From assembly GCF_944385615.1 (NCBI RefSeq), contig NZ_CALWXV010000010.1, positions 1 to 56,179 on the forward strand: a stretch of 56,179 bases of DNA, written 5' to 3'. Position 1 is the stretch's first letter; every line of letters starts with the position of its first letter. The position numbers were made by a program, and so were the translations under genes. This DNA is from an uncultured Flavonifractor sp. Its GTDB lineage: Bacteria; Bacillota; Clostridia; Oscillospirales; Oscillospiraceae. The notes under the pieces were generated by a model. The model was not told the origin of the DNA. It did not search any database and was given only the letters and a program-made list of their open reading frames with translations. Below, piece by piece: positions 18,346 to 26,769 of this stretch.

Positions 18346-18762
18346 ATGAAGCTGGAACTGACGACCAAGCAGTTTCGCCGTCTGCTGGATATGGCCTATA
18401 TCGGCAACTGGATTCTGAACTCCACCCGGGGCGACGACCGGTTCCGAGATTATGACGAGGTGGAAAGCCTGCTCTTTGCCAAGGCTCGGGCGGAGGGCAT
18501 GCCTATGCTGGCCGAAGATTGGCAGGGCGAGGTGGTCCCCTCCCGCGCCTTCGCCGAGGGCGGCATCCACGAGGCCATCATGGAATATGAGAACAACGTC
18601 TTTTTTGACATTCTGGCGGAGGACCTGGCCCGCCGGGACATGGACGACGCCCCCATCGACGAGAGCAATTATGACGAACTGGCCAGCCGCATCGACGCCT
18701 ATATCGCGGAATTTGAGGAACACGGTACCGACAATATCCTGGTGGACAGCGACCATCTGTAA
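18346..18762 (+). CDS. Acidic protein of unknown function
   Basis: A 138-residue soluble, acidic, probably helical protein that I do not recognise. Notable runs are LTTKQFRRLLDMAYIGNWILNSTR near the N-terminus and SNYDELASRIDAYIAEFEEHG near the C-terminus; no cysteine, signal peptide or membrane segment. The start has an AAGGAGGT ribosome site. It has its own consensus promoter (18257-18284) and terminator (18773-18811), so it is a well-expressed single-gene unit. Confidence 0.8.
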   Translation: MKLELTTKQFRRLLDMAYIGNWILNSTRGDDRFRDYDEVESLLFAKARAEGMPMLAEDWQGEVVPSRAFAEGGIHEAIMEYENNVFFDILAEDLARRDMDDAPIDESNYDELASRIDAYIAEFEEHGTDNILVDSDHL

Positions 18763-18772
18763 GGCAGTCCCT

Positions 18773-18811
18773 CCCCCTGCCCCGGCATAACCGGCGGCAG
18801 GGGGCTTTTTT
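18773..18811 (+). terminator. Terminator of the unknown gene at 18346
   Basis: ccccctgcc (18773-18781) pairs with ggcaggggg (18796-18804), followed by six T. It begins 10 bases after the stop. Confidence 0.88.
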
Positions 18812-18941
18812 GCCCTCTGGGCTCCACGGACAAGAACGCTACGAATTGTGAACAAACTTTTACAATTCCAGAAGTACCGTTGACGGGCCGCCGTCTGACG
18901 TTGTACAATAAAATGAATTATGTCGATTGGAGGGATTTCCT

Positions 18942-19907
18942 ATGGCATCCAAGCGGAATCGGGACGACCGTCCCACCATGATCCACTGTGAATTCTGCGG
19001 CGAAGATTACGCCTCTACTTATAAGCACTGTCCCTTCTGTGATGAGATCCCCATGGACGAGGCCGGCGGCGATGGAGAGGACGAATCCTCCCACAGCGCC
19101 CGGGGCGGCAAGCGTCTGGTCACCAACACCCGGGGCGGCGGCTATGGCCGGAGCCCTTCGCCTTTGCGGCTGATCGGAATCATCATCTCCCTGGCCATCA
19201 TCCTGGCGGCGGTCATCATTGTGATCTGGTTTATTATGCCCCTGGTCACCAAAGGCAGCTCGGCAGGCGATCCGCTCACGCTGCCCAGCAGCCAGCCTGT
19301 GGAATCGGTAACGCCCAGCACCGACTCCCCCGCCCCCACCGACTCTGCCGCTCCTGTGGAGACCATCCCGGCGGACCAGACGGCCACCGACTTCACCCTG
19401 AGCCTGACGGAGTTCTCCTTCAGCAACCGCTATCCCGACCCCATCACCCTGACGGTCACCTTCATCCCGGCCGACTCCACTGGTACTATCACCTGGAGCA
19501 GCAGTGATCCCGAGGTGGTTGCGGTGGACGATACCGGCAAGGTGAGCGCCGGTTCCAAGACGGGCAGCGCCACCATCACCGCCACCATGCCCGGCGGCGT
19601 GACCCACACCTGCCTGGTCCACAATTCCGTGACCACCGGCGGCACCTCTACCGAGACCAACACCGGCACCAGTACCGGCAGCGCTTCCCTGTCCCTGAAC
19701 CGGACCGACTTCACACTCAGCAAGACCTACCCCTCCTTCCAGGTGAAGGTAAGCGGCACCTCCTCCACCCCGGTGTGGAGCATTGGCAACAGCGCGGTGG
19801 CCACCGTGTCCAGCAACGGCACCGTCACCTATGTGAGCAAGGGACAGACCACCCTGACCTGCTCGGTGGACGGTCAGACCTTGACCTGCATCGTACGCTG
19901 CAACTGA
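18942..19907 (+). CDS. Zinc-ribbon membrane protein with two bacterial Ig-like (BIG2) domains
   Basis: 321 residues. A cytoplasmic N-terminus has a CxxC...CxxC zinc ribbon (CEFCGEDYASTYKHCPFC, about residues 15-32), then one membrane helix (about 72-100, LIGIIISLAIILAAVIIVIW), a Ser/Thr/Pro/Asp-rich stalk and two group 2 Ig-like domains outside (about 145-220 and 245-320; WSSSDPEVVAVDDTGKVSAG and SIGNSAVATVSSNGTVTYVS are the typical cores). Likely a cell-surface binding or scaffolding protein; ligand unknown. ATG at 18942 is 9 bases from GGAGG; the upstream TTG at 18927 overlaps that site. Confidence 0.85.
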   Translation: MASKRNRDDRPTMIHCEFCGEDYASTYKHCPFCDEIPMDEAGGDGEDESSHSARGGKRLVTNTRGGGYGRSPSPLRLIGIIISLAIILAAVIIVIWFIMPLVTKGSSAGDPLTLPSSQPVESVTPSTDSPAPTDSAAPVETIPADQTATDFTLSLTEFSFSNRYPDPITLTVTFIPADSTGTITWSSSDPEVVAVDDTGKVSAGSKTGSATITATMPGGVTHTCLVHNSVTTGGTSTETNTGTSTGSASLSLNRTDFTLSKTYPSFQVKVSGTSSTPVWSIGNSAVATVSSNGTVTYVSKGQTTLTCSVDGQTLTCIVRCN

Positions 19908-19916
19908 TCCAACATA

Positions 19917-19950
19917 AAAGGAGCCCCGGACGTTTGTCCGGGGCTCCTTT
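19917..19950 (+). terminator. Terminator of the BIG2 protein gene
   Basis: Perfect 15-bp arms (19917-19931 and 19936-19950) around gttt, ending in ccttt. Nine bases after the stop. Confidence 0.9.
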
Positions 19951-20198
19951 CTGTCTGGGGTTTGGGAGGAATCCTACTGTATATCAATCACTCGGCCGGG
20001 CCGGTGTTGTTTTTGGTCTGCCCCCACAGCCGGGGGGCAGTCACAAGGGCGGGCTGGTTTGCTGAACGCGCTCCGGATGGCATTTGTCCTCCGCACGCTC
20101 CCGGCGCGGCGCCCTTGCCGTATTTCTTGGCTGTGCTCATAGAATAGCACAGCCGCCCTGTCGAGTGTTGGACAATTTTTGGACCTTGTGTAAACGTT

Positions 20199-21317
20199 TT
20201 ATGAAGACTCCTTCTGCCCAAATTCAATGCCGCCGGACAGACCGTCCTTCTCCAGCATCTGCTCCAGCACCTGTACGTCGGCGGTAACATCCATGGTGTC
20301 CACCTCAAAGAGGCGGTCCAGCTGCTTTTCAAAGCCGTCCACCACCTTGTCCATCATGCCCTCGATGCGGGCCTTGGCCGCCCGGATGTTCTCTCCCTCC
20401 ACGCCCTGGTCCTCCATTCGGGCATAGGCCTTGAGGATCTTCAGGGTGGTGGGCAGATAGTAGTTCAGGAAGGAGCGCAGCTGATCCTCCTTGCCCGGAT
20501 TTTGCTTGACATAGGCGTAGATTTTGCTGGTGATCTCCCCAATACGGTCAATTTTGCGGCTCATCTCCGCATCGTCGATATCGTCGTTGAGCCGGCGGAT
20601 CTCCCGCAGCACGGCGTCGTCATCCCGGATGTCCAGGGGCTCTTCCTCCTTCTGGTCCTTGGGGCCTTCCGCCCACTGCTCCGGCTCCGGCTCATCCCGC
20701 AGTCCCTCGTCGCTGAGGATGAGCTGATGGGAGGACATATCCAGATACCCGGCGGGCAGGATGCCCTCGTCCAGCATCTCCTGCAAATCGCTGCACGCCT
20801 TGCGCACCGGCACAGGCATAGCGTGGGCCAGCTGGACCACCGAAACGCTCTCCCGGCGTCCAATAAGGGCCAGATACTTTCGGAAACGCCGTACCTTGCG
20901 GGTGCTGAGGCTCCCCGCCAGCATGAGGACCAACCCGCCGGCGCACAGGCCGATCAGCGGGGAGAGGATGGCCAGCGACAGGGGAAAGCCCCAGATGCCG
21001 GTCACCACCGGCAGAGCGCACATCCCGGCGATACCGAAGAGAATGGCCATGGCGGCCCCGCCGATGGTCATGATCCTGCCCTTATTCAGGCTGGGCCGTT
21101 TTCCACCGGCGCCCGGCGGTGGAGTCCTGGGTCCTCCCCCGGTGACAGGACTGGGCCCCAGGTAGGGAAACTGCGGCCTGCGCTGCAGGCCGTTGAGCTT
21201 GCGAAACAGCAGGATCAGCCCCACAAACCACAGCGGGCTGACCAGCAGAATCAATGTGACGATCCAGGAAAACAAATCCCTGTTCTCGTCTGGACGCCGG
21301 TCCCACTGATATGGCAT
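20199..21317 (-). CDS. XpaC-like membrane protein
   Basis: 372-residue member of the 5-bromo-4-chloroindolyl phosphate hydrolysis (XpaC) family. Despite the name its true function is unknown; it often co-occurs with toxic-anion-resistance (TelA) proteins, which are not seen here. Two N-terminal regions are membrane-spanning (about residues 17-38 and 83-130), then a cytoplasmic helical domain with STRKVRRFRKYLALIGRRESVSVVQLAHA and PVRKACSDLQEMLDEGILPAGYLD, and a coiled-coil-like C-terminus from about residue 240. ATG at 21317 follows AAAGGAG by 10 bases. Single-gene unit. Confidence 0.8.
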   Translation of the reverse strand: MPYQWDRRPDENRDLFSWIVTLILLVSPLWFVGLILLFRKLNGLQRRPQFPYLGPSPVTGGGPRTPPPGAGGKRPSLNKGRIMTIGGAAMAILFGIAGMCALPVVTGIWGFPLSLAILSPLIGLCAGGLVLMLAGSLSTRKVRRFRKYLALIGRRESVSVVQLAHAMPVPVRKACSDLQEMLDEGILPAGYLDMSSHQLILSDEGLRDEPEPEQWAEGPKDQKEEEPLDIRDDDAVLREIRRLNDDIDDAEMSRKIDRIGEITSKIYAYVKQNPGKEDQLRSFLNYYLPTTLKILKAYARMEDQGVEGENIRAAKARIEGMMDKVVDGFEKQLDRLFEVDTMDVTADVQVLEQMLEKDGLSGGIEFGQKESS

Positions 21318-21684
21318 ATATACCGCGCTCCTTTTGCAGTCAAATGAAAAAAATACTGTTATTCAATCACAAAAGTGACAAAGTTTCGATGGATAGGTCG
21401 TCCTCCATCGGACCATGCTGAATAGGCGGAACGGAACTTCTCTCCGCCTGTCCGTCTGCATATCATCATACACGGAATTGGCTTTGCTGTAAAGCGCTTT
21501 TGGCCGGTCCTGTATGTAACCATTCTGTAATTGCTTTTCTCCCAGGAAACACCTATAATATGATTTACTGAATCCTTTTGCTTGGAATCCCGGCAGAGCG
21601 GGCCTTTTTTCCCTCTCTGCTTCATCTACCGGATTCAGGGTCCGTTTTTTGGAACGGGCGACAATATGAGTTGGAGTGATCAAT
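21318..21684. other. 367-base divergent spacer xpaC / VanW-family gene
   Basis: No gene. A good plus-strand promoter for the VanW-family gene is at 21531-21559. The roughly 125-base leader after it has a short cccg/cggg hairpin followed by six T (about 21588-21611), possibly an attenuator but too weak to call. Nothing else recognised. Confidence 0.6.
21531..21559 (+). promoter_or_regulatory. Promoter of the VanW-family gene
   Basis: TTGCTT (21531-21536), 17-base spacer, TATAAT (21554-21559). Confidence 0.65.
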
Positions 21685-23559
21685 ATGGCACAAGCAGCGG
21701 GAAAGCGAACCGCGCAGGCCAAAAAGCCCCAGGGCGGTAGTAAGGCCGCCCTGGTGATCGCACTGGTCGTGGCGGCGGCCTTAATCGCCGGCTACCTGAT
21801 TTTGTGCGCTATGGCCGGCAGCGGCACCTTCCTTCCCAATACCACCATCGCCGGGATCGACGTGGGAGGCCGCACGCAGGACGAAGCTCTCTCCGTTTTG
21901 GAGGAGCAGCTCCCCCAGCGTCTGTCTCAGCTCTCCGCCACCTTCACCTGTGAGGGCAAGCAGTACACCGTCACCGGCACCGGCGCCTCCGTGGACACAA
22001 AGACCGCGGTGCAGTCGGCTCTGGACAGCCAGTCCGGCTCCTTTTTCACCCGGGGAGGGCAGTTTTTGGTCTCTCTGGCCGGGGGCAGCCAGTACCCCGC
22101 CCAGGTGACCTTGGAGGACACCCCCGAGCAGGTGACCCGCGCCATCGAGGAGTGTACCGACCCGGACGCCCAGACCACCTGGGAGATCCAGGACAACCAG
22201 CTGGTGCTCCACAAGGGAGTCACCGGCCGCACCATTGACGCCAATGCCCTTACCGACGCGCTGGAGGAGGAACTGAGCCAGCAGCTCAGCGGCGGCGACA
22301 GCGGGGAGCCCATCGAGGCCCAAGTTACCACCGCCGCTCCGGTAGACCCGGATTTTGACGCCATCCAGAGCGAGGTGGCCGTGGAGCCGGTGGACGCCTA
22401 CTTAGACAAGGAGACCAAGTCCATTGTCCCCTCTGTCACCGGCGTCAGCCTGGACACCGCCGCCGCCAAGTCCGCCCTGGACAGCGCGGAGGAGGGCACC
22501 CAGGTCACCGTTCCCCTGACCTATACCGAGCCCGAAATGACCACCGCCAAGCTGGAGTCCAATCTCTTTAAGGACGTGCTGGGTACCGGCACTACCACCT
22601 GCGCCGGTCCCTCCGCCCGGTGGTATAACATCAGTCTGGCCGCCAGCCGGATCAACGGCACCATCCTGCTGCCCGGCGAGGTGTTCTCCTACAACGCCCT
22701 GGCCGGTCCCTACACCAAGTCCAGCGGCTACAAGGACGCAGGCACCTACCAGAATGGACAGAGCATCGACGCCACCGCCGGCGGCATCTGCCAGTTGTCC
22801 TCCACCCTCTATTGGGTCACTCTGAAGGCCAATCTGGAGACGGTGGAGCGCTCCAAGCACGCCTTTAACGGCGGCTATATGCCGGTGGTAGGCACTGACG
22901 CCACCGTGTGGAGCAACCAGATCGACTTCAAGTTCAAGAACGACACCGACTACCCCATCAAGATCGAGGCTTATCAGGACAGCAGCCACAAGCTGCACGT
23001 CACCATCTACGGCACCGACACCACCGGCATCCACGGGGAGCCCTACTCCGTCACCATTTCCACCACTCCCTATAAGAACACCTACAAGCCCAATGCCTCC
23101 ATCCCCCAGGGCACCCAGCCTCAGCGGGACCCCAACTACTCCCGCTATAACGGCATCACAGTGGACGTGTACCAGAAGCTGGTAGACAAAAACGGTAACA
23201 CAGTGGACACCATCTTCCTGTACCGCAACAGCTATAAATCCTCTGACGCGGTATACTACTACAACCCCGCCGACGCGGCCCGCTGGGGCATTGATCCCTC
23301 TACCGGCCTGAAAACCCTGACCCCGGTGGAGCCTACCCCCAGCGCTACGCCTACTCCTACGCCCACCCCCACCCCTGCCGCTACACCCACGCCCACACCG
23401 GCGGCTACCGCTACACCGACCCCCACGCCGACCCCCACACCGACGCCGGCACCCACCCCCACACCGGTCTTTACTCCGGCGGCCACTCCGTCCACTGGTC
23501 CGGGTATGGAGCCTGAGAACGGCTCATCCGCATCGGAGACCGCCTCGCCCGCCGCCTGA
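21685..23559 (+). CDS. VanW-family cell-wall protein with Thr-Pro tail
   Basis: 624 residues. One N-terminal membrane anchor (about residues 22-45), then two putative peptidoglycan-binding (PF12229-like) regions containing TTIAGIDVGGRTQDEAL and VDAYLDKETKSIVPSVTGVSLD. The VanW domain follows (about 305-440) with SRINGTILLPGEVFSYN, AGGICQLSSTLYWV and YMPVVGTDATVWSNQIDFKFKN. The last about 75 residues are a Thr/Pro/Ala low-complexity tail, likely spanning the wall. VanW is linked to wall biology and vancomycin-resistance clusters but its chemistry is unknown; no van genes are nearby. ATG at 21685 is preferred over the GTG at 21676, which overlaps the GGAGTG site. Confidence 0.9.
   Translation: MAQAAGKRTAQAKKPQGGSKAALVIALVVAAALIAGYLILCAMAGSGTFLPNTTIAGIDVGGRTQDEALSVLEEQLPQRLSQLSATFTCEGKQYTVTGTGASVDTKTAVQSALDSQSGSFFTRGGQFLVSLAGGSQYPAQVTLEDTPEQVTRAIEECTDPDAQTTWEIQDNQLVLHKGVTGRTIDANALTDALEEELSQQLSGGDSGEPIEAQVTTAAPVDPDFDAIQSEVAVEPVDAYLDKETKSIVPSVTGVSLDTAAAKSALDSAEEGTQVTVPLTYTEPEMTTAKLESNLFKDVLGTGTTTCAGPSARWYNISLAASRINGTILLPGEVFSYNALAGPYTKSSGYKDAGTYQNGQSIDATAGGICQLSSTLYWVTLKANLETVERSKHAFNGGYMPVVGTDATVWSNQIDFKFKNDTDYPIKIEAYQDSSHKLHVTIYGTDTTGIHGEPYSVTISTTPYKNTYKPNASIPQGTQPQRDPNYSRYNGITVDVYQKLVDKNGNTVDTIFLYRNSYKSSDAVYYYNPADAARWGIDPSTGLKTLTPVEPTPSATPTPTPTPTPAATPTPTPAATATPTPTPTPTPTPAPTPTPVFTPAATPSTGPGMEPENGSSASETASPAA
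23333..23480. repeat. C-rich low-complexity coding repeat (Thr-Pro tail)
   Basis: Imperfect cccac/accg/cct units encode alternating Thr-Pro with Ala insertions. Prone to slippage in whole-codon steps, so tail length may vary between strains. Confidence 0.85.
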
Positions 23560-23585
23560 CCGGTCGTTTCCCGGGAAATATCCCT

Positions 23586-23614
23586 GCGAGGTCCCCGCCC
23601 AGCGGGGACCTCGC
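23586..23614 (+). terminator. Terminator of the VanW-family gene
   Basis: Perfect 13-bp arms (23586-23598, 23602-23614) followed by ttctgttcttttt, 26 bases after the stop. Confidence 0.9.
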
Positions 23615-23661
23615 TTCTGTTCTTTTTGATAAAAATATTCTGTTTGAGAAAGGAATCCACC

Positions 23662-24339
23662 ATGTTTCAAGGCTTTTCCGGCGCTACTGTGGACTTTATG
23701 TGGGGCATCCGCTTCAACAACGAAAAGTCCTGGTTTGAAGCCCATAAAGAGGACTATATTACCCATTTCCAGCGCCCCATGAAGGAGCTGGCCAATGAGG
23801 TCTATACCCGTTTCCTGGACGAGCATCCCGACCTGGACCTGGTGTGTAAGGTTTCCCGTATCTACCGGGACGCCCGGCGGCTCTTTGGCCGTGGTCCATA
23901 CAAGGATCATCTGTGGCTCAGCCTGGTCCGTCCCCATGTGGAGGCGGGCTCCGAGCCAGTATTCTGGTTTGAACTGGCGCCCGAGGAATGGTCCTGCGGC
24001 ATGGGCTTCTGGATGGCCCCGCCCCTCACTATGGCCAAATTCCGGGCCCGGATGGACCGGGACCCCAAGCCCATGGAGCAGTTGGCCCGCCGTTTCAACA
24101 AGCAGGAGCAATTTCTTTTGGAGGGAGAGGACTACAAGCGTCCCAAGCCCGCCCCTTCTCCCCTGCTGGATCCCTGGTACCGAAAAAAGAGCTTTGCGCT
24201 CTCCCACAGCGCCCCCCATCAGGACCTGCTGTGGAGCCATGCCCTGGCCGACACGCTGCTGGACAGCTTTACCTTTTTGCTGCCCTACTACCAGTATGTC
24301 CTCTCTCTCAGCGGCGATCCCGATCCCCGGCAGGCTTGA
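23662..24339 (+). CDS. DUF2461 family protein
   Basis: 225-residue soluble protein of the DUF2461 family, function unknown. Family features are FMWGIRFNNEKSWFEAHKEDY at the N-terminus, VSRIYRDARRLFGRGPYKDHLWL in the centre and FWFELAPEEWSCGMGFWMAPP. The C-terminal SPLLDPWYRKKSFALSH region is also typical. ATG at 23662 is 9 bases from AAAGGA; an upstream in-frame start at 23626 falls just beyond the preceding terminator and is rejected. The deacetylase gene follows on the same strand after 79 bases. Confidence 0.85.
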   Translation: MFQGFSGATVDFMWGIRFNNEKSWFEAHKEDYITHFQRPMKELANEVYTRFLDEHPDLDLVCKVSRIYRDARRLFGRGPYKDHLWLSLVRPHVEAGSEPVFWFELAPEEWSCGMGFWMAPPLTMAKFRARMDRDPKPMEQLARRFNKQEQFLLEGEDYKRPKPAPSPLLDPWYRKKSFALSHSAPHQDLLWSHALADTLLDSFTFLLPYYQYVLSLSGDPDPRQA

Positions 24340-24366
24340 ATTTACAAATATTGTGTGAAAGGCCCG

Positions 24367-24408
24367 CCGTTTTACCGCACATACTAACGCAGGTAATCGG
24401 TAAAACGG
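24367..24408. repeat. Hairpin upstream of the deacetylase ribosome site
   Basis: ccgttttaccg (24367-24377) and cggtaaaacgg (24398-24408) are perfect 11-base complements around a 20-base loop. The 3' arm abuts the ribosome binding site ggggtgagg, so folding could affect translation. Confidence 0.55.
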
Positions 24409-24418
24409 GGGTGAGGAT

Positions 24419-25147
24419 ATGACCAGCCATTCCAGACGGCGGTGGGCGGTGGTGCTGCTGGCGGCGCTGCTGGCAGTGCTGCCCCCCTCGGCCTGCCTTT
24501 GGCTGGACGCCGTACCGGCGGACGGACCGGCAGAGATTCCCACCCAAAAGCTCATCGCCCTCACCTTTGATGATGGTCCCCGCCGTTCCACCACCACTCG
24601 CCTGCTGGACGGACTGGCGGAGCGGGGCGTAAAGGCTACTTTCTTCCTCATTGGCCGCCAAATTCCGGACAACGAGGATGTGATCCGCCGCATGGACCGG
24701 GAAGGTCATCAGATCGGCATCCACACCTTTGACCATGTTCAGCTGAACGAACTGAACCAGACGGATTTTTCCGCCCAGGTGGACAAGACCCGCACCCTTT
24801 TGACTGAGCTGCTGGGCCACGACGGTTTCCTGCTCCGCCCTCCCTACGGAAAGTGGGACGAGGGAGTGCGGCTCCGGGCGGGCTGCCCCATTATCCTGTG
24901 GTCCATTGACCCGGAGGACTGGGACGACAAGGACACCAACCGAGTGGTAACGGAGGTGGTATCCCAGGCCCGGGACGGGGGGATCATTCTGCTCCACGAC
25001 ATCTATCCTGAATCGGTGGACGCCGCCCTGGAAATTGTAGACCAGCTGCACGCCCAGGGCTACTATTTCTGCACCATCGACCAGCTCTTTGCCGCCCGGG
25101 GTCTCCCTCTGAAGGACGGCGAGGTCTATTGGAACGCCTACCCATAA
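24419..25147 (+). CDS. Polysaccharide deacetylase (NodB domain)
   Basis: Exported metal-dependent deacetylase, probably of peptidoglycan or another GlcNAc polymer. 242 residues with an N-terminal signal or anchor segment (RRRWAVVLLAALLAVLPPSACLW). All five NodB motifs are present: TFDDGP (1), HTFDH (2), RPPYGKW (3), DPEDWDDKD (4) and IILLHDIYP (5). The catalytic Asp, the metal ligands Asp-His-His and the last His are therefore intact. ATG at 24419 follows gtgagg. It may be co-transcribed with the DUF2461 gene. Confidence 0.92.
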   Translation: MTSHSRRRWAVVLLAALLAVLPPSACLWLDAVPADGPAEIPTQKLIALTFDDGPRRSTTTRLLDGLAERGVKATFFLIGRQIPDNEDVIRRMDREGHQIGIHTFDHVQLNELNQTDFSAQVDKTRTLLTELLGHDGFLLRPPYGKWDEGVRLRAGCPIILWSIDPEDWDDKDTNRVVTEVVSQARDGGIILLHDIYPESVDAALEIVDQLHAQGYYFCTIDQLFAARGLPLKDGEVYWNAYP

Positions 25148-25151
25148 ACAG

Positions 25152-25184
25152 AAAAAAGGACCTGCCAAAAGCAGGTCCTTTTTT
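25152..25184. terminator. Bidirectional terminator, deacetylase / sodium symporter
   Basis: Perfect 14-bp arms (25152-25165, 25171-25184) with A and T runs on either side, placed between convergent genes. Confidence 0.92.
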
Positions 25185-25193
25185 GTTGGCCGT

Positions 25194-26579
25194 TTATGCA
25201 AATTTCTCGATGTAACCCATGATGAAGATAATCAGGACAATAATAGGCACCACCACGGTGAAATAAAGCCGCAGCTTAGCGGGGAAACGGACGCCTCTGC
25301 CCTGGTCGGCCTCTGCCAAGAAGCCGTCAAAGCCCCAGGCGATCTTCTTGGACAGGCAGCAGAACAGCAGGTAGATCACCGAGCCGATGGGCAGCAGATT
25401 GTTGCTCACCAGGAAGTCCTCAAAGCTCATGACGTCCATACCCAGGAGCTTGACGCCGCTCCACAGGTTGTTGCCCAGCAGACAGGGCAGGCTCAACAGG
25501 AAAATGAGCACCAGGTTGATGGCCACCGCCTTGCCACGGGACACACCCCATTTATCCATCCAGCAGGCCAGAATATTTTCAAACACGGCGGTGATGGTGG
25601 ACAAGGCCGCAAAGAAGAGGAACACAAAGAACAATGCGCCCCACAGCCGTCCGCCGGGCATGACGTTGAACACGTTGGGCAGGGTAATAAAAATCAGGTT
25701 GGAGCCGGCGTCCGGATTGACCCCAAACGCAAAGGCCGAGGGGAAAATAATCAGACCGGACACAAAAGCCACACAGGTGTCCAGCACGCCTACGCTGATG
25801 GTCTCCCCAAACAGCCGGCGGTCTTTGCCGATATAGCTGCCGAAAATAGCCATGGCGCCGATGCCCAAGCTCAGGGTAAAGAACGCCTGACCCATGGCGG
25901 CATAGATGGCCTCACCCAGGCGGAAATTGCCCTGAGCGTCGTACATCAGGTTATTAAAATTAGGTACCAGATAAAACTCCAGGCCCTTGATAGCACCGGG
26001 CAGGGTAATAGCCCGGATGGCCAGCACCACCAGCAGGCACAGCAGGCACAGCATCATAAACTTATTGGCCTTTTCCACGCCGTTTTGCAGGCCCCGGCTA
26101 CAGATCACCATGCCCAGCACCACCACGACGACCATAAAGAGCAGCTGAAGCCCGGGCTGGGATACCATGCTGTTAAAGCTCTGCTCCACCCCCGCCCGGT
26201 CCAGTCCGTCAAACTGACCAGCGGCAATCTTGAAGAAGTACATCAGCAGCCAGCCGGCAATGGTGGTATAAAACATCATCAGCAGGTAGTTGCCCGCCAT
26301 ACCAAACCAGCCGTACCAGTGCCATTTGGTTCCCTTGGGCTCCAGCTCCTGGAAGGACACAATGATGCTTTTCCGGCTGGCCCGGCCCACGGCAAACTCC
26401 ATCGCCATGATGGGCAGGCCCATGGCCACCAGAAACACCAGATAGATCAGCACAAAGGCCGCGCCACCGTACTGCCCCACAATATAGGGGAACCGCCAGA
26501 CGTTGCCCAGGCCGATGGCGCACCCGGCGGAGATGAGCACGAAGCCCAACCGGGACGCAAAGGTCTCTCTCTCTTTCAC
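25194..26579 (-). CDS. Sodium-dependent transporter, neurotransmitter:sodium symporter (LeuT/MhsT) family
   Basis: Integral membrane Na+-coupled importer, probably of an amino acid. 461 residues with about 11 helices. The first helix carries the family signature LGFVLISAGCAIGLGNVWRFPYIVGQYGGAAFVLIYL, including the unwound sodium/substrate site. Later motifs are EFAVGRASRKS and the amphipathic SLGIGAMAIFGSYIGKD. Start: GTG at 26579, 7 bases after AAGGAGG; there is no in-frame ATG at a good distance. The substrate cannot be told from sequence. It has its own promoter and a 184-base leader with hairpins. Confidence 0.9.
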   Translation of the reverse strand: MKERETFASRLGFVLISAGCAIGLGNVWRFPYIVGQYGGAAFVLIYLVFLVAMGLPIMAMEFAVGRASRKSIIVSFQELEPKGTKWHWYGWFGMAGNYLLMMFYTTIAGWLLMYFFKIAAGQFDGLDRAGVEQSFNSMVSQPGLQLLFMVVVVVLGMVICSRGLQNGVEKANKFMMLCLLCLLVVLAIRAITLPGAIKGLEFYLVPNFNNLMYDAQGNFRLGEAIYAAMGQAFFTLSLGIGAMAIFGSYIGKDRRLFGETISVGVLDTCVAFVSGLIIFPSAFAFGVNPDAGSNLIFITLPNVFNVMPGGRLWGALFFVFLFFAALSTITAVFENILACWMDKWGVSRGKAVAINLVLIFLLSLPCLLGNNLWSGVKLLGMDVMSFEDFLVSNNLLPIGSVIYLLFCCLSKKIAWGFDGFLAEADQGRGVRFPAKLRLYFTVVVPIIVLIIFIMGYIEKFA

Positions 26580-26597
26580 AACTCTTCCTCCTTGAAT

Positions 26598-26695
26598 CGG
26601 CCGCTCCCGGCGGCCGTTTGGGGGGAGTGGTTTTCTCCCGCCCACTGCATCTTCCCGGCAGGTACAAGAATTCCCGCGGCACAAAGCCGCGGGAA
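26598..26695 (-). promoter_or_regulatory. Structured leader of the sodium symporter gene
   Basis: Between promoter and start codon lie two clean hairpins: 26671-26680/26686-26695 (10-bp arms) and 26598-26604/26610-26616 (7-bp arms), the second next to the ribosome site. It does not match a riboswitch class I know; it may be an attenuator. Confidence 0.4.
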
Positions 26696-26769
26696 CGATC
26701 TGCACGCAAAGGGCCTAACCCTGTTTCACCGGTCCTCCCTTTTGCGGCGCGGTCGATTCAGCAGACATT

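Noticed and set aside
19988-20140. Minus-strand 50-codon frame beginning MSTAKKYGKGAAPGACGG downstream of xpaC
   Set aside because: The composition is protein-like at first, but there is no ribosome site at a usable distance, and the start lies in a 9-bp hairpin (ggctgtgct/agcacagcc). Not called without conservation data.
23333-23480. CRISPR-like or minisatellite array
   Set aside because: The repeats are imperfect 3-6 base units inside the VanW-family coding frame, with no spacers.
26715-26768. Putative leader peptide MSAESTAPQKGG before the sodium symporter, matching MSAESAAERP before ppa
   Set aside because: The ATG at 26768 lies only one base beyond the -10, so it should be upstream of the transcription start; the similarity is better explained by the shared 17-mer in the DNA.
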